The notes under the pieces are model-generated. The model searched no databases. It was given only the letters and a program-made list of their open reading frames with translations, and was not told where the DNA came from. Source: Saccharibacillus brassicae (GTDB taxonomy: Bacteria > Bacillota > Bacilli > Paenibacillales > Paenibacillaceae). Taken from it: DNA of 64,000 nt. Where the stretch lies: assembly GCF_006542275.1 (NCBI RefSeq), contig NZ_CP041217.1, positions 310,001-374,000 on the forward strand, read 5' to 3'. Numbering within the stretch: position 1 is the first letter of the stretch; every line of letters starts with the position of its first letter. Below, in pieces: positions 26,617-35,781 of this stretch. The translations under genes were made by a program, and so were the position numbers.

Positions 26617-29252
26617 GTGTAGAAATACGCTTTTAATCCTGTTTCGAAATAACGCGTTGCAGCGGCTGAAGAACCGGTCATTTCGCCGGCTTTTGCCGCT
26701 CTCGCCCCTGTTTCGAAAATGGATAGCCGCGCAAAGGAGACTATGCAGACATGAATGAAACATTGGAACAGCTGCGGGCCAGCGTCGACGGAATCGATTC
26801 CCAACTTCTCGACCTGCTCAGCAAACGCGCCGAACTGGTACACCAGATCGGCCAAGTCAAAGAAAACCAGGGCGTGCCCAAATTCGAACCGGAACGCGAA
26901 AAAGAAATTCTCGACCGCGTTACCGGCCTGAACAAAGGTCCGTTCTCGGACAGCACAGTGAAGCATCTGTTCAAGGAAATCTTCAAAGCGTCGCTGAACA
27001 TCCAGCAGGAAGAGCATAAGCGCCAACTGCTCGTCAGCCGCAAGAAGCGTCCGGAAGACACGATCGTCCGTTTCAAAGGCGTCGAAGTCGGCGGACCGAG
27101 CCCGATCCTCGTGGCGGGCCCCTGCTCGATCGAATCGCGCGAACAGCTGCGTACGGTCGCCAAAGCGCTCAAAGAATCCGGCGTAACGGTTATGCGCGGC
27201 GGCGCGTTCAAGCCGAGAACGTCTCCGTACGATTTCCAGGGCATGGGCCTCGACGGCCTGAAGCTGCTGAAGGAAGTCGCGGACGAGTTCGGCCTGGCGA
27301 CGATCAGCGAGATCGTGCATCCTTCGCATATCGAAATCGCGGCCGATTACATCGACGTGATCCAGATCGGCGCGCGCAACATGCACAACTTCGAACTGCT
27401 CAAGGAAGTGGGCGGCGCGAAAATTCCGGTCCTGCTCAAGCGCGGCCTGTCCGCGACGCTGGACGAGTTCGTGCACGCGGCCGAGTACATCATGGTCAGC
27501 GGCAACGAACAGATCATGCTGATCGAACGCGGTATTCGTACTTATGAAAAAGCGACCCGCAACACGCTCGACATCTCGGCCGTTCCGCTGCTCAAGCAGG
27601 AGACGCATCTGCCGGTCATGGTCGACGTGACGCATTCCACGGGCCGCAAAGACATCATGCTTCCGTGCGCCAAAGCGGCGCTTGCCGCCGGCGCGGACGG
27701 CATCATGATCGAAGTGCATCCGGACCCGCAAACGGCGCTGTCGGATGCCGGGCAGCAGCTCGACATTCCGCAGTTCGGCGTATTCTGGGACGGCCTGAGA
27801 AAATCCGGCCTGTTCGGTCCCCGCACGTAACACGCACAAAGCCCCGCGGCTTGAACCGCGGGGCTTTTTTTGCGTGCTGCGGCCTACAAGGACGGGCCGG
27901 CGAGCGAAATCCGCGGCAGCGGGAATCGGGTCGTTCAAGCAAACGGCAGCGGACGCGCAAGATTCCAGCGGGCTGCCGACTTCGCCCATGAACACGATCA
28001 GCCCGGTCGTCTGTTCGGTAATCGCGAAGAAGAACGGGCGGTTGAACTTCAGCTCGAACGGCGCTTCCGGCGCCGGAGCGGCTCCCGCCCGGGCGATACC
28101 GGTCACGGCCGCCGCTTCGACGCCTTCTTCATCGACTTCGATAAACGTCTTGTGCACGAGGCTGCCGACAGGCCGGCCCTGCTCGGCCGAGATGCCGCCG
28201 AAATCGGCCCGTGCCGGATCGAAAGCCGCACGCATGCCGAGCCGGTGCAGCACCCGGTTCAGCGCAAACGCGCTTTCGACCTTGAACCTGGGCAGCTCGA
28301 CCGTGCCAGACGCGGACTTGAAGCTTCCGCTCCACCGGGCAAAGCCGGCCGGCGTAAGCGCCTCATGCTTTTGCGGCGAATGCCCGGGAGCCGGAACAAT
28401 CAACGTCATCGCATAAGCCCCGCGATCTCCGTAAGGCAGCCGGACCGCCTGTGAATCGCCGTGCTCACAGTAGGCGAATCTCCCCTGCCGCCGCATCGTC
28501 GGCACTTCGATCTCCGCGCCGTCCGCCGTGCGAAACGGAAGAGGCTGCGTCAGGCGCGGATCGAACGGCTCCGACCAGGCGCCTTTTAAATACAGCGCAT
28601 TGGCCAGATAGAACGACAGGCCGCGCAGCGCAGCGGCATCGGCCAACTGCACGATTTTGCCGTGCGTCGACTTCGATACCCAGTCATTGATCGCAAGCGC
28701 CGCCTCGGGCGATTCGAAATCGACCGCGCTGACCTCGGCGTCGTAATCCCGCTGCAGCGCTTCGGCAAACGCCGCATAAGGCGGCTTCCCTTCGCGGGTC
28801 CACAGCGAATTGGCGATCTCGAACCGGACCGAAGGATCGGCGGCGAGCAGCGCATCCAGCAGCCTGCGCTGGCTTGCGCCGAGCCGCTCGCTACCGAGCG
28901 CATGCACATGAAGCAGGCGGTCGATTTCGTCCGCCGCCGAGCCGCGCGCGCCTTCGCGCAGCATCGACACGGCGAACGCGATGCCCGCCGGCGACACCAT
29001 CCGGTTGAGCGGCGCATTCGAAGCGCCGGCGCCGCCCGGGCCGTCCATCGCTTCATACAGCTCGAATGCCCATTCGTTCAGCGCCCGGGCGAAGCGCCGG
29101 TCCGCGGCTTGGGCCGAAGCCCGGCTGCCGCTCCCCGCCGCCGGCTGCCGGGTCCCGTTCGGATCGCTTGCCTCATTTATCTCGTTCGGAACGTTCTTCT
29201 CGTTCATTTCGTTTATCTCGTTCGTCTCGTTTATCTCGTTCGTCTCGTCCAT
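26610..29252 (-). CDS. Serpin-family protein whose stop codon is missing (frame runs antisense through aroA)
   Basis: Serpins trap serine or cysteine proteases. Residues about 45-430 (29120 to near 27970) are a complete serpin: [11 protein letters not shown] and [14 protein letters not shown] at the start, [10 protein letters not shown], the hinge of the reactive loop [15 protein letters not shown] (alanine-rich, the inhibitory type), [22 protein letters not shown] at the end. There is no signal peptide, so it would be cytoplasmic. The first 45 residues are an Asn/Glu/Ile low-complexity repeat. After FMGEV a stop is expected but none occurs; the frame continues 450 codons through the aroA terminator and antisense to aroA. 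In the frame offset by one base a TGA lies at 27937-27935, so a one-base change would end it normally. The real protein is likely 430-440 residues. AAGGAGG fixes the start. Confidence 0.72.
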   Translation of the reverse strand: MDETNEINETNEINEMNEKNVPNEINEASDPNGTRQPAAGSGSRASAQAADRRFARALNEWAFELYEAMDGPGGAGASNAPLNRMVSPAGIAFAVSMLREGARGSAADEIDRLLHVHALGSERLGASQRRLLDALLAADPSVRFEIANSLWTREGKPPYAAFAEALQRDYDAEVSAVDFESPEAALAINDWVSKSTHGKIVQLADAAALRGLSFYLANALYLKGAWSEPFDPRLTQPLPFRTADGAEIEVPTMRRQGRFAYCEHGDSQAVRLPYGDRGAYAMTLIVPAPGHSPQKHEALTPAGFARWSGSFKSASGTVELPRFKVESAFALNRVLHRLGMRAAFDPARADFGGISAEQGRPVGSLVHKTFIEVDEEGVEAAAVTGIARAGAAPAPEAPFELKFNRPFFFAITEQTTGLIVFMGEVGSPLESCASAAVCLNDPIPAAADFARRPVLVGRSTQKKPRGSSRGALCVLRAGTEQAGFSQAVPEYAELRNVELLPGIRQRRLRVRMHFDHDAVRAGGKRRFGARKHDVFAARGMRHVDHDRQMRLLLEQRNGRDVERVAGRFFISTNTAFDQHDLFVAADHDVLGRVHELVQRRGQAALEQDRNFRAAHFLEQFEVVHVARADLDHVDVIGRDFDMRRMHDLADRRQAELVRDFLQQLQAVEAHALEIVRRRSRLERAAAHNRYAGFFERFGDRTQLFARFDRAGARHEDRARSADFDAFETDDRVFRTLLAADEQLALMLFLLDVQRRFEDFLEQMLHCAVRERTFVQAGNAVENFFFAFRFEFGHALVFFDLADLVYQFGAFAEQVEKLGIDSVDAGPQLFQCFIHVCIVSFARLSIFETGARAAKAGEMTGSSAAATRYFETGLKAYFYTF
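26751..27830 (+). CDS. aroA: Bifunctional chorismate mutase / 3-deoxy-7-phosphoheptulonate synthase
   Basis: First step of the shikimate route, joining phosphoenolpyruvate and erythrose 4-phosphate to DAHP. 359 residues. Residues 1-90 are an AroQ-type chorismate mutase domain ([28 protein letters not shown]), which in Bacillus AroA acts as the feedback-sensing part for chorismate and prephenate. Residues 105-355 are the DAHP synthase of the beta (KDO8P-like) class with [23 protein letters not shown] and [11 protein letters not shown]. Bacillus calls this gene aroA (aroG in other notations). AAAGGAG lies 11 bases before the ATG. Its whole length is also an open frame on the other strand, continuing the serpin gene. 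Confidence 0.95.
   Translation: MNETLEQLRASVDGIDSQLLDLLSKRAELVHQIGQVKENQGVPKFEPEREKEILDRVTGLNKGPFSDSTVKHLFKEIFKASLNIQQEEHKRQLLVSRKKRPEDTIVRFKGVEVGGPSPILVAGPCSIESREQLRTVAKALKESGVTVMRGGAFKPRTSPYDFQGMGLDGLKLLKEVADEFGLATISEIVHPSHIEIAADYIDVIQIGARNMHNFELLKEVGGAKIPVLLKRGLSATLDEFVHAAEYIMVSGNEQIMLIERGIRTYEKATRNTLDISAVPLLKQETHLPVMVDVTHSTGRKDIMLPCAKAALAAGADGIMIEVHPDPQTALSDAGQQLDIPQFGVFWDGLRKSGLFGPRT
27837..27871 (+). terminator. Terminator of aroA
   Basis: Stem AAAGCCCCGCGG / CCGCGGGGCTTT, loop CTTGAA, followed by seven T residues, just after the aroA stop. The same DNA is read as coding sequence in the extended serpin frame. Confidence 0.9.
29172..29250. repeat. Short tandem repeats coding the serpin N terminus
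   Basis: Degenerate 9- and 18-base units (core TCTCGTTCGTCTCGTTTA on the plus strand) encode the N-E-I-N-E-T-type run at residues 3-26 of the serpin. Such simple repeats are prone to length change. Confidence 0.7.
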
Positions 29253-29538
29253 CTTATACGCCTCCTTGTGCGCGATCGCTTTTCCCTATGAACGCGCGCC
29301 GCGCAGAAAAGGTTGCCGGAACGGGAACAGCCGGAACGGCGCGCAGAGCAAAAAGCGTCCCGCTTCGATCCGAAGATCGGGCGGGACGCTTGATTCATAC
29401 AAAGCTTGGGCGAAGCAGCAGTCAATCCTGTATTCAAGGATGACACGCCGATCCGGCTTAGGCCGCATTCAAAGGCGGATCAAATGCGGATACGGGCCGA
29501 ATTCAGCAGCGGGCCGCACGTCAGCTGTCGTTCGCATA

Positions 29539-32500
29539 TCAGCTGCGCGTCGAATCCGAACGCGTGCGGTCGGGCCGCAGACGTTCGTCGTTCAGCACGC
29601 GTTCGACCTCGTGCGCCGACACCGGCTTGGCGATAAACTCGTCCATACCGCCTTCCAGGCAGCGCTGGATGTCTTCTTTGCGCACGAGCGAACTGACGCC
29701 GACGATCAGCGGCACGCGGCCGGGCGGAAGTTGGGTCCGAATCTGTCCCGCCGCTTCGATGCCGTTGATGTCGGGAAGCTGGACGTCCATAAAGATCAGA
29801 TCGTACGAGCCGGCCAGGGCAAGCCGGATCGCCTGTTCGCCGCTGTCGGCCAGATCCGCGCCGCAGCCGAACCGGGCCAGCATCGCCAGCAGCACTTTGC
29901 GGTTCACCGGGTGGTCTTCGACGACCAGTATGCGCAGGTTCGACAGCGCTTCGGCTTCCGCGGACAAAGGCACATTCTCGGGCAGAGGCGTCCTGCGCCC
30001 TTTGGCGTCAATCTCTTCGATCTGCCGGGCGAAGCGCTCTTCTTCTTCCTGCGGAAGCAGGAAACGCAGCAGGAAGCGGAACGTCGCGCCTTCCCCTTCC
30101 TCGCTGTCCACCGAGATCGTGCCGCCCATCAGTTCGACCAATTTGTGGCTGATCGACAGGCCGAGGCCCGTGCCTCCGTATTTGCGGTTCAGAATCGGGT
30201 GCAGCTGGGAAAACGGCTGGAACAGCCGATGCTGCTTGCCGCGCGCGATGCCGATACCCGTGTCGGCCACTGCGAATTCGATCCAGATCTCGTTCGGCAC
30301 GCGGAACGCTTTGGGCGATACGCTCACCGTCACGCTGCCGCTGTCGGTGAACTTGATCGCGTTGCCGACCAGATTGATCAGCACCTGGCGCAGCCGCTCG
30401 CTGTCGGCCATGACGATCTCGGGCAGCGGGTGCATACTCTCGTCGGCGTCGAACTTGAGTTCAAGCTCTTTTTCCGCCGCGCGGGGCGCGAACAGCTGCA
30501 GCACGCCGCTCAGCACGTCGCGCAGTTCGACCGGTTCCGGCGCGATCTCCATGCGGCCGGCTTCGATTTTGCTGATATCCAAAATTTCGTTCAGAATCTT
30601 GAGCAGCGCGTAGCTGCTCTCGTGGATGATCTCGACGTACTGCCGCTGTTCCCCCTGAATGTCGCTGTCGCGCAGCAGGTCGGTCATGCCGATGATACCG
30701 TTCATCGGCGTCCGCAGTTCGTGGCTGACGATCGACAGGAACTCGGATTTCGCGCGATCGGCCTGCTCGGCCGATTCTTTGGCCCGGATAATTTCTTTCT
30801 CGCCGGTCACGTCGCGGAAGACGAGCACCGCCCCCCGGCGTTCCCCGCGGTCCGAGATCGGCGTCACCTGGTAGGAAGCGAGGAAACTGCCGCCGTCTTT
30901 TCGCCAAAAAACAGCTTCCGGATGCGTCTGCGCGACGCCCGATTCCAGCGCCGCAAGCAGCGCCGTTCCTCCGGTGTCGTAAGCGCTGCCCTGCGTTTGC
31001 GCCTGCCGCATCATCTCTTTGTAGGAAAGTCCCGCCACTTCCGTTCCTTCGTAACCGAGCATCGCCGCGGCCGACGGATTGGCGAACATGACCCGCCCGT
31101 CCGCGCCGAAGCCGACGATGCCTTCCGATACGGTATTGAGCAGCAGCGAATGCTGATAGCTCAGTTCTTCGATCTGCGCGATATACTGCTTGCGCTCCGT
31201 AATGTCCGTGATGATCGCGTAGACGCCTTCCTGCTTCTGTTCCGAGTCGATCGGCACGAACGCGATACTGATATGGCGCAGGCGACCGTCCCGATGGTAA
31301 AAGCACGTCTCGAACATCGAAGATTTGCCTTTTCTCGCTTTCATGAAATGTTCGCCCGACAGCTTCGCGTATTCTTTGGGCTGGAGCATGCCGACGCTGA
31401 GCCGCAGCAGCTGCTCCAACGTATAACCGCTCATTTCTTCCATCGCCGGATTGGCGGATTTCAAGCGCCCTTTCATATCCATCGAGATAATGCCCGCATT
31501 GTGGTTCAGGAACAGCGACCGGTAGCGGCTCTCGCTGCTGCGCAATTTTTCTTCGATCCGTACCCGCTGCGTCACGTCCTGAACGATTCCGATCACCTGC
31601 AGCGGTTCGCCCGTCATGCTGTCTCTGGACACCTGCCAGATGCCGTAAATGGTCTTCTCCTGGCCTCCCGGCAGCACGATGCGGTACGTGAGCTCGCCGT
31701 CCTGGCCTTTGCTCACGGCAGCACCGATTCTCCGGCCCACCTTCGCCCGGTCTTCGGGATGAATCACGCCGACGAACGATTCCGTCCCCGACTCGACCGG
31801 TTCGATCGCATAGTCGAAAATCTCGCGCATCTCCCGGGAGAAAACGAGCCGGTTCTGCGGCACGTCCCAGTACCACGAACCGATATTCGCCAACTGCTGC
31901 GCTTTTTCCAATACGATGTCGTTCATCTTGCGCTCGGTCACGTCCCGGGCGATCACAAGCACCCGGCTGACTTCCCCGTTCGAATCGTGCAGCAGCCGGA
32001 ACGACGTGTCGACCCAGCGCACGCTGCCGTCTTTGTGCAGCACCCGGCGCTCGAACGTTTTGTTTTCCGCGAACAATGTATTTTCCATTTTCATTTTCGT
32101 CGCGTCTCCGGAATGGTAATACTCCGTACGGTTCTGTCCGAGCATCTCTTCGGGCGTGTAGCCGAGCGTCCGTTCGACGGAAGGCGAGACGTAGAGCAGC
32201 GTACCGTCCGGTTTGCTGAACGAGATCATGTCCGGAATATTCTGCGTGATCAGACGATAAATTTCGCGCGTATGGTCGCTCGGCTGCATAGGGTGAAGTT
32301 GGCGGTCGGAGACGTCGTCTATATAGACCACGATAGGCGCGTCATCGCCTTCTTCGGGCAGCTCGCATTGGATGTCGATCCACACTGACTGGCCTTCGCG
32401 GCGTGCCAAACGGATCTCGACCGGGCCGAACGCACGGGGTCTGGACAGCCACGAATCCAACGAATCGAGCATATCGAGCGCGATGTCGGGGTCTGTGCGA

Positions 32501-32676
32501 AGCAGCCGGTGGTAGCCTTCTCCCAGCAGTTCGTCCGCGTTCCAGCCGAAGATGCGGTGCATCGCCGGGTTCGAACCGATACATCGGCCGTCCGCAGTCA
32601 GCAGCAGGATGCCGGTCGCCATTTTATTGTAAATTCTTGCATAAGCGGATAAGTTGGGCACTTGAGGCACAGTCAA
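29539..32676 (-). CDS. Hybrid sensor histidine kinase with five PAS domains and a receiver domain
   Basis: About 1045 residues, no membrane segment, so a cytoplasmic sensor. Five PAS/PAC modules lie roughly at 12-125, 140-252, 258-375, 385-497 and 508-630, the third of the PAS_3 type. HisKA follows with SHELRTPMNGIIGM (His near 654), the ATPase with N-box LINLVGNAIKF (near 770), DTGIGI (near 808) and GGTGLGL (near 837), and a receiver domain with VVEDHP (near 920), phospho-acceptor Asp in FMDVQLP (near 966) and lysine in FIAKP (near 1019). There is no Hpt domain and no regulator gene next to it, so the output partner is unknown. TTG at 32676 is preferred, seven bases after AAAGGAG; the ATG at 32682 is too close to it. 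Confidence 0.92.
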   Translation of the reverse strand: MTVPQVPNLSAYARIYNKMATGILLLTADGRCIGSNPAMHRIFGWNADELLGEGYHRLLRTDPDIALDMLDSLDSWLSRPRAFGPVEIRLARREGQSVWIDIQCELPEEGDDAPIVVYIDDVSDRQLHPMQPSDHTREIYRLITQNIPDMISFSKPDGTLLYVSPSVERTLGYTPEEMLGQNRTEYYHSGDATKMKMENTLFAENKTFERRVLHKDGSVRWVDTSFRLLHDSNGEVSRVLVIARDVTERKMNDIVLEKAQQLANIGSWYWDVPQNRLVFSREMREIFDYAIEPVESGTESFVGVIHPEDRAKVGRRIGAAVSKGQDGELTYRIVLPGGQEKTIYGIWQVSRDSMTGEPLQVIGIVQDVTQRVRIEEKLRSSESRYRSLFLNHNAGIISMDMKGRLKSANPAMEEMSGYTLEQLLRLSVGMLQPKEYAKLSGEHFMKARKGKSSMFETCFYHRDGRLRHISIAFVPIDSEQKQEGVYAIITDITERKQYIAQIEELSYQHSLLLNTVSEGIVGFGADGRVMFANPSAAAMLGYEGTEVAGLSYKEMMRQAQTQGSAYDTGGTALLAALESGVAQTHPEAVFWRKDGGSFLASYQVTPISDRGERRGAVLVFRDVTGEKEIIRAKESAEQADRAKSEFLSIVSHELRTPMNGIIGMTDLLRDSDIQGEQRQYVEIIHESSYALLKILNEILDISKIEAGRMEIAPEPVELRDVLSGVLQLFAPRAAEKELELKFDADESMHPLPEIVMADSERLRQVLINLVGNAIKFTDSGSVTVSVSPKAFRVPNEIWIEFAVADTGIGIARGKQHRLFQPFSQLHPILNRKYGGTGLGLSISHKLVELMGGTISVDSEEGEGATFRFLLRFLLPQEEEERFARQIEEIDAKGRRTPLPENVPLSAEAEALSNLRILVVEDHPVNRKVLLAMLARFGCGADLADSGEQAIRLALAGSYDLIFMDVQLPDINGIEAAGQIRTQLPPGRVPLIVGVSSLVRKEDIQRCLEGGMDEFIAKPVSAHEVERVLNDERLRPDRTRSDSTRS

Positions 32677-33044
32677 TGTCATTCTCCTTTAAAAAAAGCG
32701 TTCTCTCTCTAAAACCTTATCCTTATGATTTACCCAAAAAGCGGTGCTTTCTATCCGAATCGGACCGGGCAAAATCAAATAAATCGGGGTCGTGTCCCGC
32801 TCAAAGCACAGGCGGCTCGGCGACCTAAATGATAACACAATTTTCCGGTCCGTTTCCCGGTCCGTTCACCCTCACGGCATTGCGGTCCGTCGTTTTAATT
32901 TTTTTGTAGAAAAATGTCGTTTTTTGTTTCCTTTACGTAAAAATCCGCTATAGTTAAGTCCATAGAAATAAGGACAACCGTCAACGTCGACGCCGTTAAC
33001 GCTGGTTATTGCGGCATTGGACGTCCGTCCAGAAGGAGGAGCCC
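32677..33044. other. Intergenic region with divergent promoters
   Basis: 368 bases between the divergent kinase and DUF2325 genes. It includes a TATAGT -10-like element near 32950 facing the DUF2325 gene, the palindrome TTTACGTAAA just before it, and CCGGTCCGTT repeated in direct order near 32845-32865. No gene or known RNA motif is seen. Confidence 0.4.
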
Positions 33045-35339
33045 ATGAAACGAATCAAACCTTCCGCACCCGCCGGCGCTGCACTTTCCGCAGACCGGGG
33101 AGCTTATGTCCCCCCGGCCCCGACCGAAGAACAACTATCGAACCTTCCCCTCCAATACGTGCCGCCGCTTATACGCGAGATGAACGAGTCGGCCAAACGC
33201 AAATGGGCGCAGTCCCTTCAATTTCCGTTTGCGCGCCGCGGCACCCGCAAGTGGCCGGAAGCGCTGTTCGCCAAGTCGATGCTCGATCTGCTCGCGCAGG
33301 CCCGCAGCAGCCTGGAACTGCGCGGCAAGCTGTGTTCGGCCCTGCTGCCGGAGCTGCGCCCGCTGCTGACGGCCGAAAATCCTGCGTTCAGCGCAGAACG
33401 GTTCGACGAAGATCCGGGAAGCTGGACGCAGAAGTACGGCAAATGGCATCTGTATTGGGCGCTGTATTTCCAGACGCCTGCGCAGGGTGAAGGCTCCGGC
33501 GCAGAAGAAGCGCAGCGGCGCCTGGAGCGGCTCGCTTCCAGCGAAATGCCTTCTTCTCCGCCAGCGACGGCAGGTCCCGAAGTTCGGGAAGCCCGGCCGG
33601 AACTCCCGGTGTCGGGCAGCCGCGCCGAAGCGGCCGAACAGCGCCGGATCGACAAGCTGAACCGGCGCATCGAAGCGCTGGAACAGCGCTGCCGCAAAGA
33701 CGAAGAGCGGGCGCGCCTCGCGGAAAAAGACGCGGCCGAGCTGCGCCGCGCCGCAGCCCGCGAACAAGAACGGTCCGCCCGGCTCGAGCAGGAACTCGAA
33801 GCCGAGCGGCGGCTCGTCGGCCGCCTGGCCGAAGAACGCGAAGCGGCGGCCGCCAAATCGGCCGAACTGAAGCGCCAGCACAAGCAGGAGCGCAGCCGCT
33901 TCGAAGAAGAGCTGGCCGAAGCTCGGCGCAGCGCCCGCGCGGCGGCGATCCGCGAAGCGCAGGCCGTCGCCGATGCCGAGCGCGGCCGCGGCGCGGCGGA
34001 AGATAGCGCGGTGGGCGGCAGCGATCGGGCCGCCGGCTCCGGCGGCGGGGCGGACCGCCGCGCGGATTCGGGCGTGGACGGGCCGGACGGCGGCGGCTTC
34101 GCGGCGCCGCGCGAGAGCGAACCGGAGGAGACCTTCCGCCGGTTCGACGAGCTGCTGCGGCGCGACCTGCGCGAAGCGGGCGCGGCGCTGCCCGGCGGCG
34201 GCCCGGGCGACCTGGAGGCGCGGACGCATCTGCGCCGCGCGCTCGACCTGCTCGATGCGGTCGACGCGTACGCCGCCGGACGCCGCATGCTTGGCGGCGA
34301 TCCGGCGGCCCTGCCGGGCGAAGCCGGCACGCTCCGGGCGGACGACGCCGGAGCGCCGCGGCCCGGCGCGGAGCGGGCCGCAGGCGGCGACGCGGCGCAA
34401 GCTGGCGCAGCGGCGGCGCCTGCGGAGGAGGCGGCGCTGCCGGCGAGCGAAGCTGCCGGCGATGACGCGCCTGCGCTGCCGGACGCGGCGAAACCGGCCG
34501 AAGACGCCGGGATCGGCGGCTTGTTCCATCGCCGGGACCACGGCGGCTATATCGTGCTGGACAACGGCGAGACGTTCAATATTACCGAATCGATGGTGTA
34601 CAAGCACCAGCTTCAGCACGAAGCCGAAGTGCGGTGCATGCCGCGCGAAGACGGGCACGGCGGCACGCAGTACGAGATCGAGCTGCTGTTCCAGGGAGAC
34701 GACACGTTCTCGCCGGTCCGGCAGTACAACGGCTACGTCGAACTCGGCGAACATGAGATCTGGTACGCGGTCGATATGAACGATGCGGACCGCCGTTATC
34801 CGATCCATGCCAAAGACCTCGATATCCAGCGTCCGGTCGACGGAGCGCCGTGTATCTTCAACGTCGGCGAAGAAGAATCCGTCGCCCGCCTCGCGCGGGT
34901 GTACCGCGACTTCTCCGACCAGGAGACACTGCCGCGGCCGTCCGGCGCCGGAACCCGGCAGCCTTCCCCGTCCGCCAAGACGAGAAAAGAAGGACGCAAA
35001 AAAAAGCCCGAGCCTTATCTGGAAGGCTGCACCGTCGTCGTGCTGGGCGGTCAGCGCAAATGGTTCGAAGACGTCGTCGTCGAGAGCGGCGCCGCTTACG
35101 TGCACGAGAACGGCGAACGGCCCGATCTGGTCGCTTCGGACCTGCGGCGCGCCCAGGCGCTGTTCCTGCTGATTACGTCCACGTCGCACCGCGCGTCCTG
35201 GGAAGGGATCGAACTGGCGAAAGCGTCCGGCGTTCCGTACTTTATTATTCAAGGCTCGAAATCGAACCTGCGGAGCATGCTGTGGGACAACCGCGAAGAG
35301 ATCCGGCAGGCCAACCGCGGCGAGGGCAAACCGTCCTGA
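33045..35339 (+). CDS. Large coiled-coil protein with C-terminal DUF2325 domain
   Basis: 764 residues, function unknown. Residues 30-145 are a helical domain (LPLQYVPPLIREMNESAKRKW). Residues 195-315 form a long charged coiled coil. Residues 315-490 are Gly/Ala/Asp-rich and read from DNA of extreme GC content. Residues 495-620 make a beta-rich domain (GGYIVLDNGETFNITESMVYK). The end, 661-753, is a DUF2325 domain (CTVVVLGGQRKW, LITSTSHRASWEGIELAKASGVPYFIIQG), a Rossmann-like fold thought to bind a nucleotide or nucleic acid. No signal or membrane segment. AGAAGGAGGAG before the ATG at 33045 is a very strong site. Followed by its own terminator, so monocistronic. Confidence 0.75.
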   Translation: MKRIKPSAPAGAALSADRGAYVPPAPTEEQLSNLPLQYVPPLIREMNESAKRKWAQSLQFPFARRGTRKWPEALFAKSMLDLLAQARSSLELRGKLCSALLPELRPLLTAENPAFSAERFDEDPGSWTQKYGKWHLYWALYFQTPAQGEGSGAEEAQRRLERLASSEMPSSPPATAGPEVREARPELPVSGSRAEAAEQRRIDKLNRRIEALEQRCRKDEERARLAEKDAAELRRAAAREQERSARLEQELEAERRLVGRLAEEREAAAAKSAELKRQHKQERSRFEEELAEARRSARAAAIREAQAVADAERGRGAAEDSAVGGSDRAAGSGGGADRRADSGVDGPDGGGFAAPRESEPEETFRRFDELLRRDLREAGAALPGGGPGDLEARTHLRRALDLLDAVDAYAAGRRMLGGDPAALPGEAGTLRADDAGAPRPGAERAAGGDAAQAGAAAAPAEEAALPASEAAGDDAPALPDAAKPAEDAGIGGLFHRRDHGGYIVLDNGETFNITESMVYKHQLQHEAEVRCMPREDGHGGTQYEIELLFQGDDTFSPVRQYNGYVELGEHEIWYAVDMNDADRRYPIHAKDLDIQRPVDGAPCIFNVGEEESVARLARVYRDFSDQETLPRPSGAGTRQPSPSAKTRKEGRKKKPEPYLEGCTVVVLGGQRKWFEDVVVESGAAYVHENGERPDLVASDLRRAQALFLLITSTSHRASWEGIELAKASGVPYFIIQGSKSNLRSMLWDNREEIRQANRGEGKPS

Positions 35340-35420
35340 ATAGGCCGGCGCCGCGCGTCTTATAGCGAAAATGGCGAATCGCCAGCCACCCCCCCGCTTT
35401 TCCGTTCGAATCGCATGCCG

Positions 35421-35478
35421 AAAAAGCTCCGTCCCGCGCGGGATCGATTTCTCGATCCGCGCAGGGCGGAGCTTTTCT
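35421..35478 (+). terminator. Terminator of the DUF2325 gene
   Basis: Long stem with arms AAAAGCTCCGTCCC...GATCGA and its near complement ending GGAGCTTTTCTGTT, about 80 bases after the stop codon. Confidence 0.85.
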
Positions 35479-35489
35479 GTTGTCGCGTT

Positions 35490-35551
35490 AACCCGCATGC
35501 GCCGTCATTCATCAGCGTTCATCCGCATGCGTCGTCGTTCGTCATCGTTTA
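35490..35551. repeat. Two degenerate 30-base direct repeats
   Basis: Two adjacent units starting GCATGCGCCGTC and GCATGCGTCGTC, similar over about 22 of 30 bases, in the non-coding space between the DUF2325 and AAA genes. Confidence 0.5.
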
Positions 35552-35675
35552 TCGCCATCCGCCGGTCGCGTTCTACTGTCTGCGGTTCGTTACCGGCGTT
35601 CGGGCCGATTTCTCCCGGCATGGTCGTTCCGGCAGGCCGCGTCAGCCGGCCCGCCGAGCCAATTCGGTCTAATCC

Positions 35676-35760
35676 GGTCCGCTTCCGATCCGGTTCGCTT
35701 CCAATCCGGGTCCGCTTCCGATCCGGTTCGCTTCCAATCCGGGTCCGCTTCCGATCCGCT
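35676..35760. repeat. 33-base tandem repeat, about two and a half copies
   Basis: Unit starts GGTCCGCTTCCGATCC and continues GGTTCGCTTCCAATCCG. Two exact copies (35676-35708, 35709-35741) and a partial third. Each unit is itself two related halves of about 16 bases. It lies just past the stop codon of the AAA ATPase gene, so would be in its 3' untranslated RNA. Confidence 0.85.
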
Positions 35761-35781
35761 CCGGGTCCGGTCCGGCGAGTC

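Noticed and set aside
28981-32388. 1135-codon open frame opposite the hybrid kinase
   Set aside because: Antisense shadow of the kinase and serpin genes, with no recognisable domain and no start signals.
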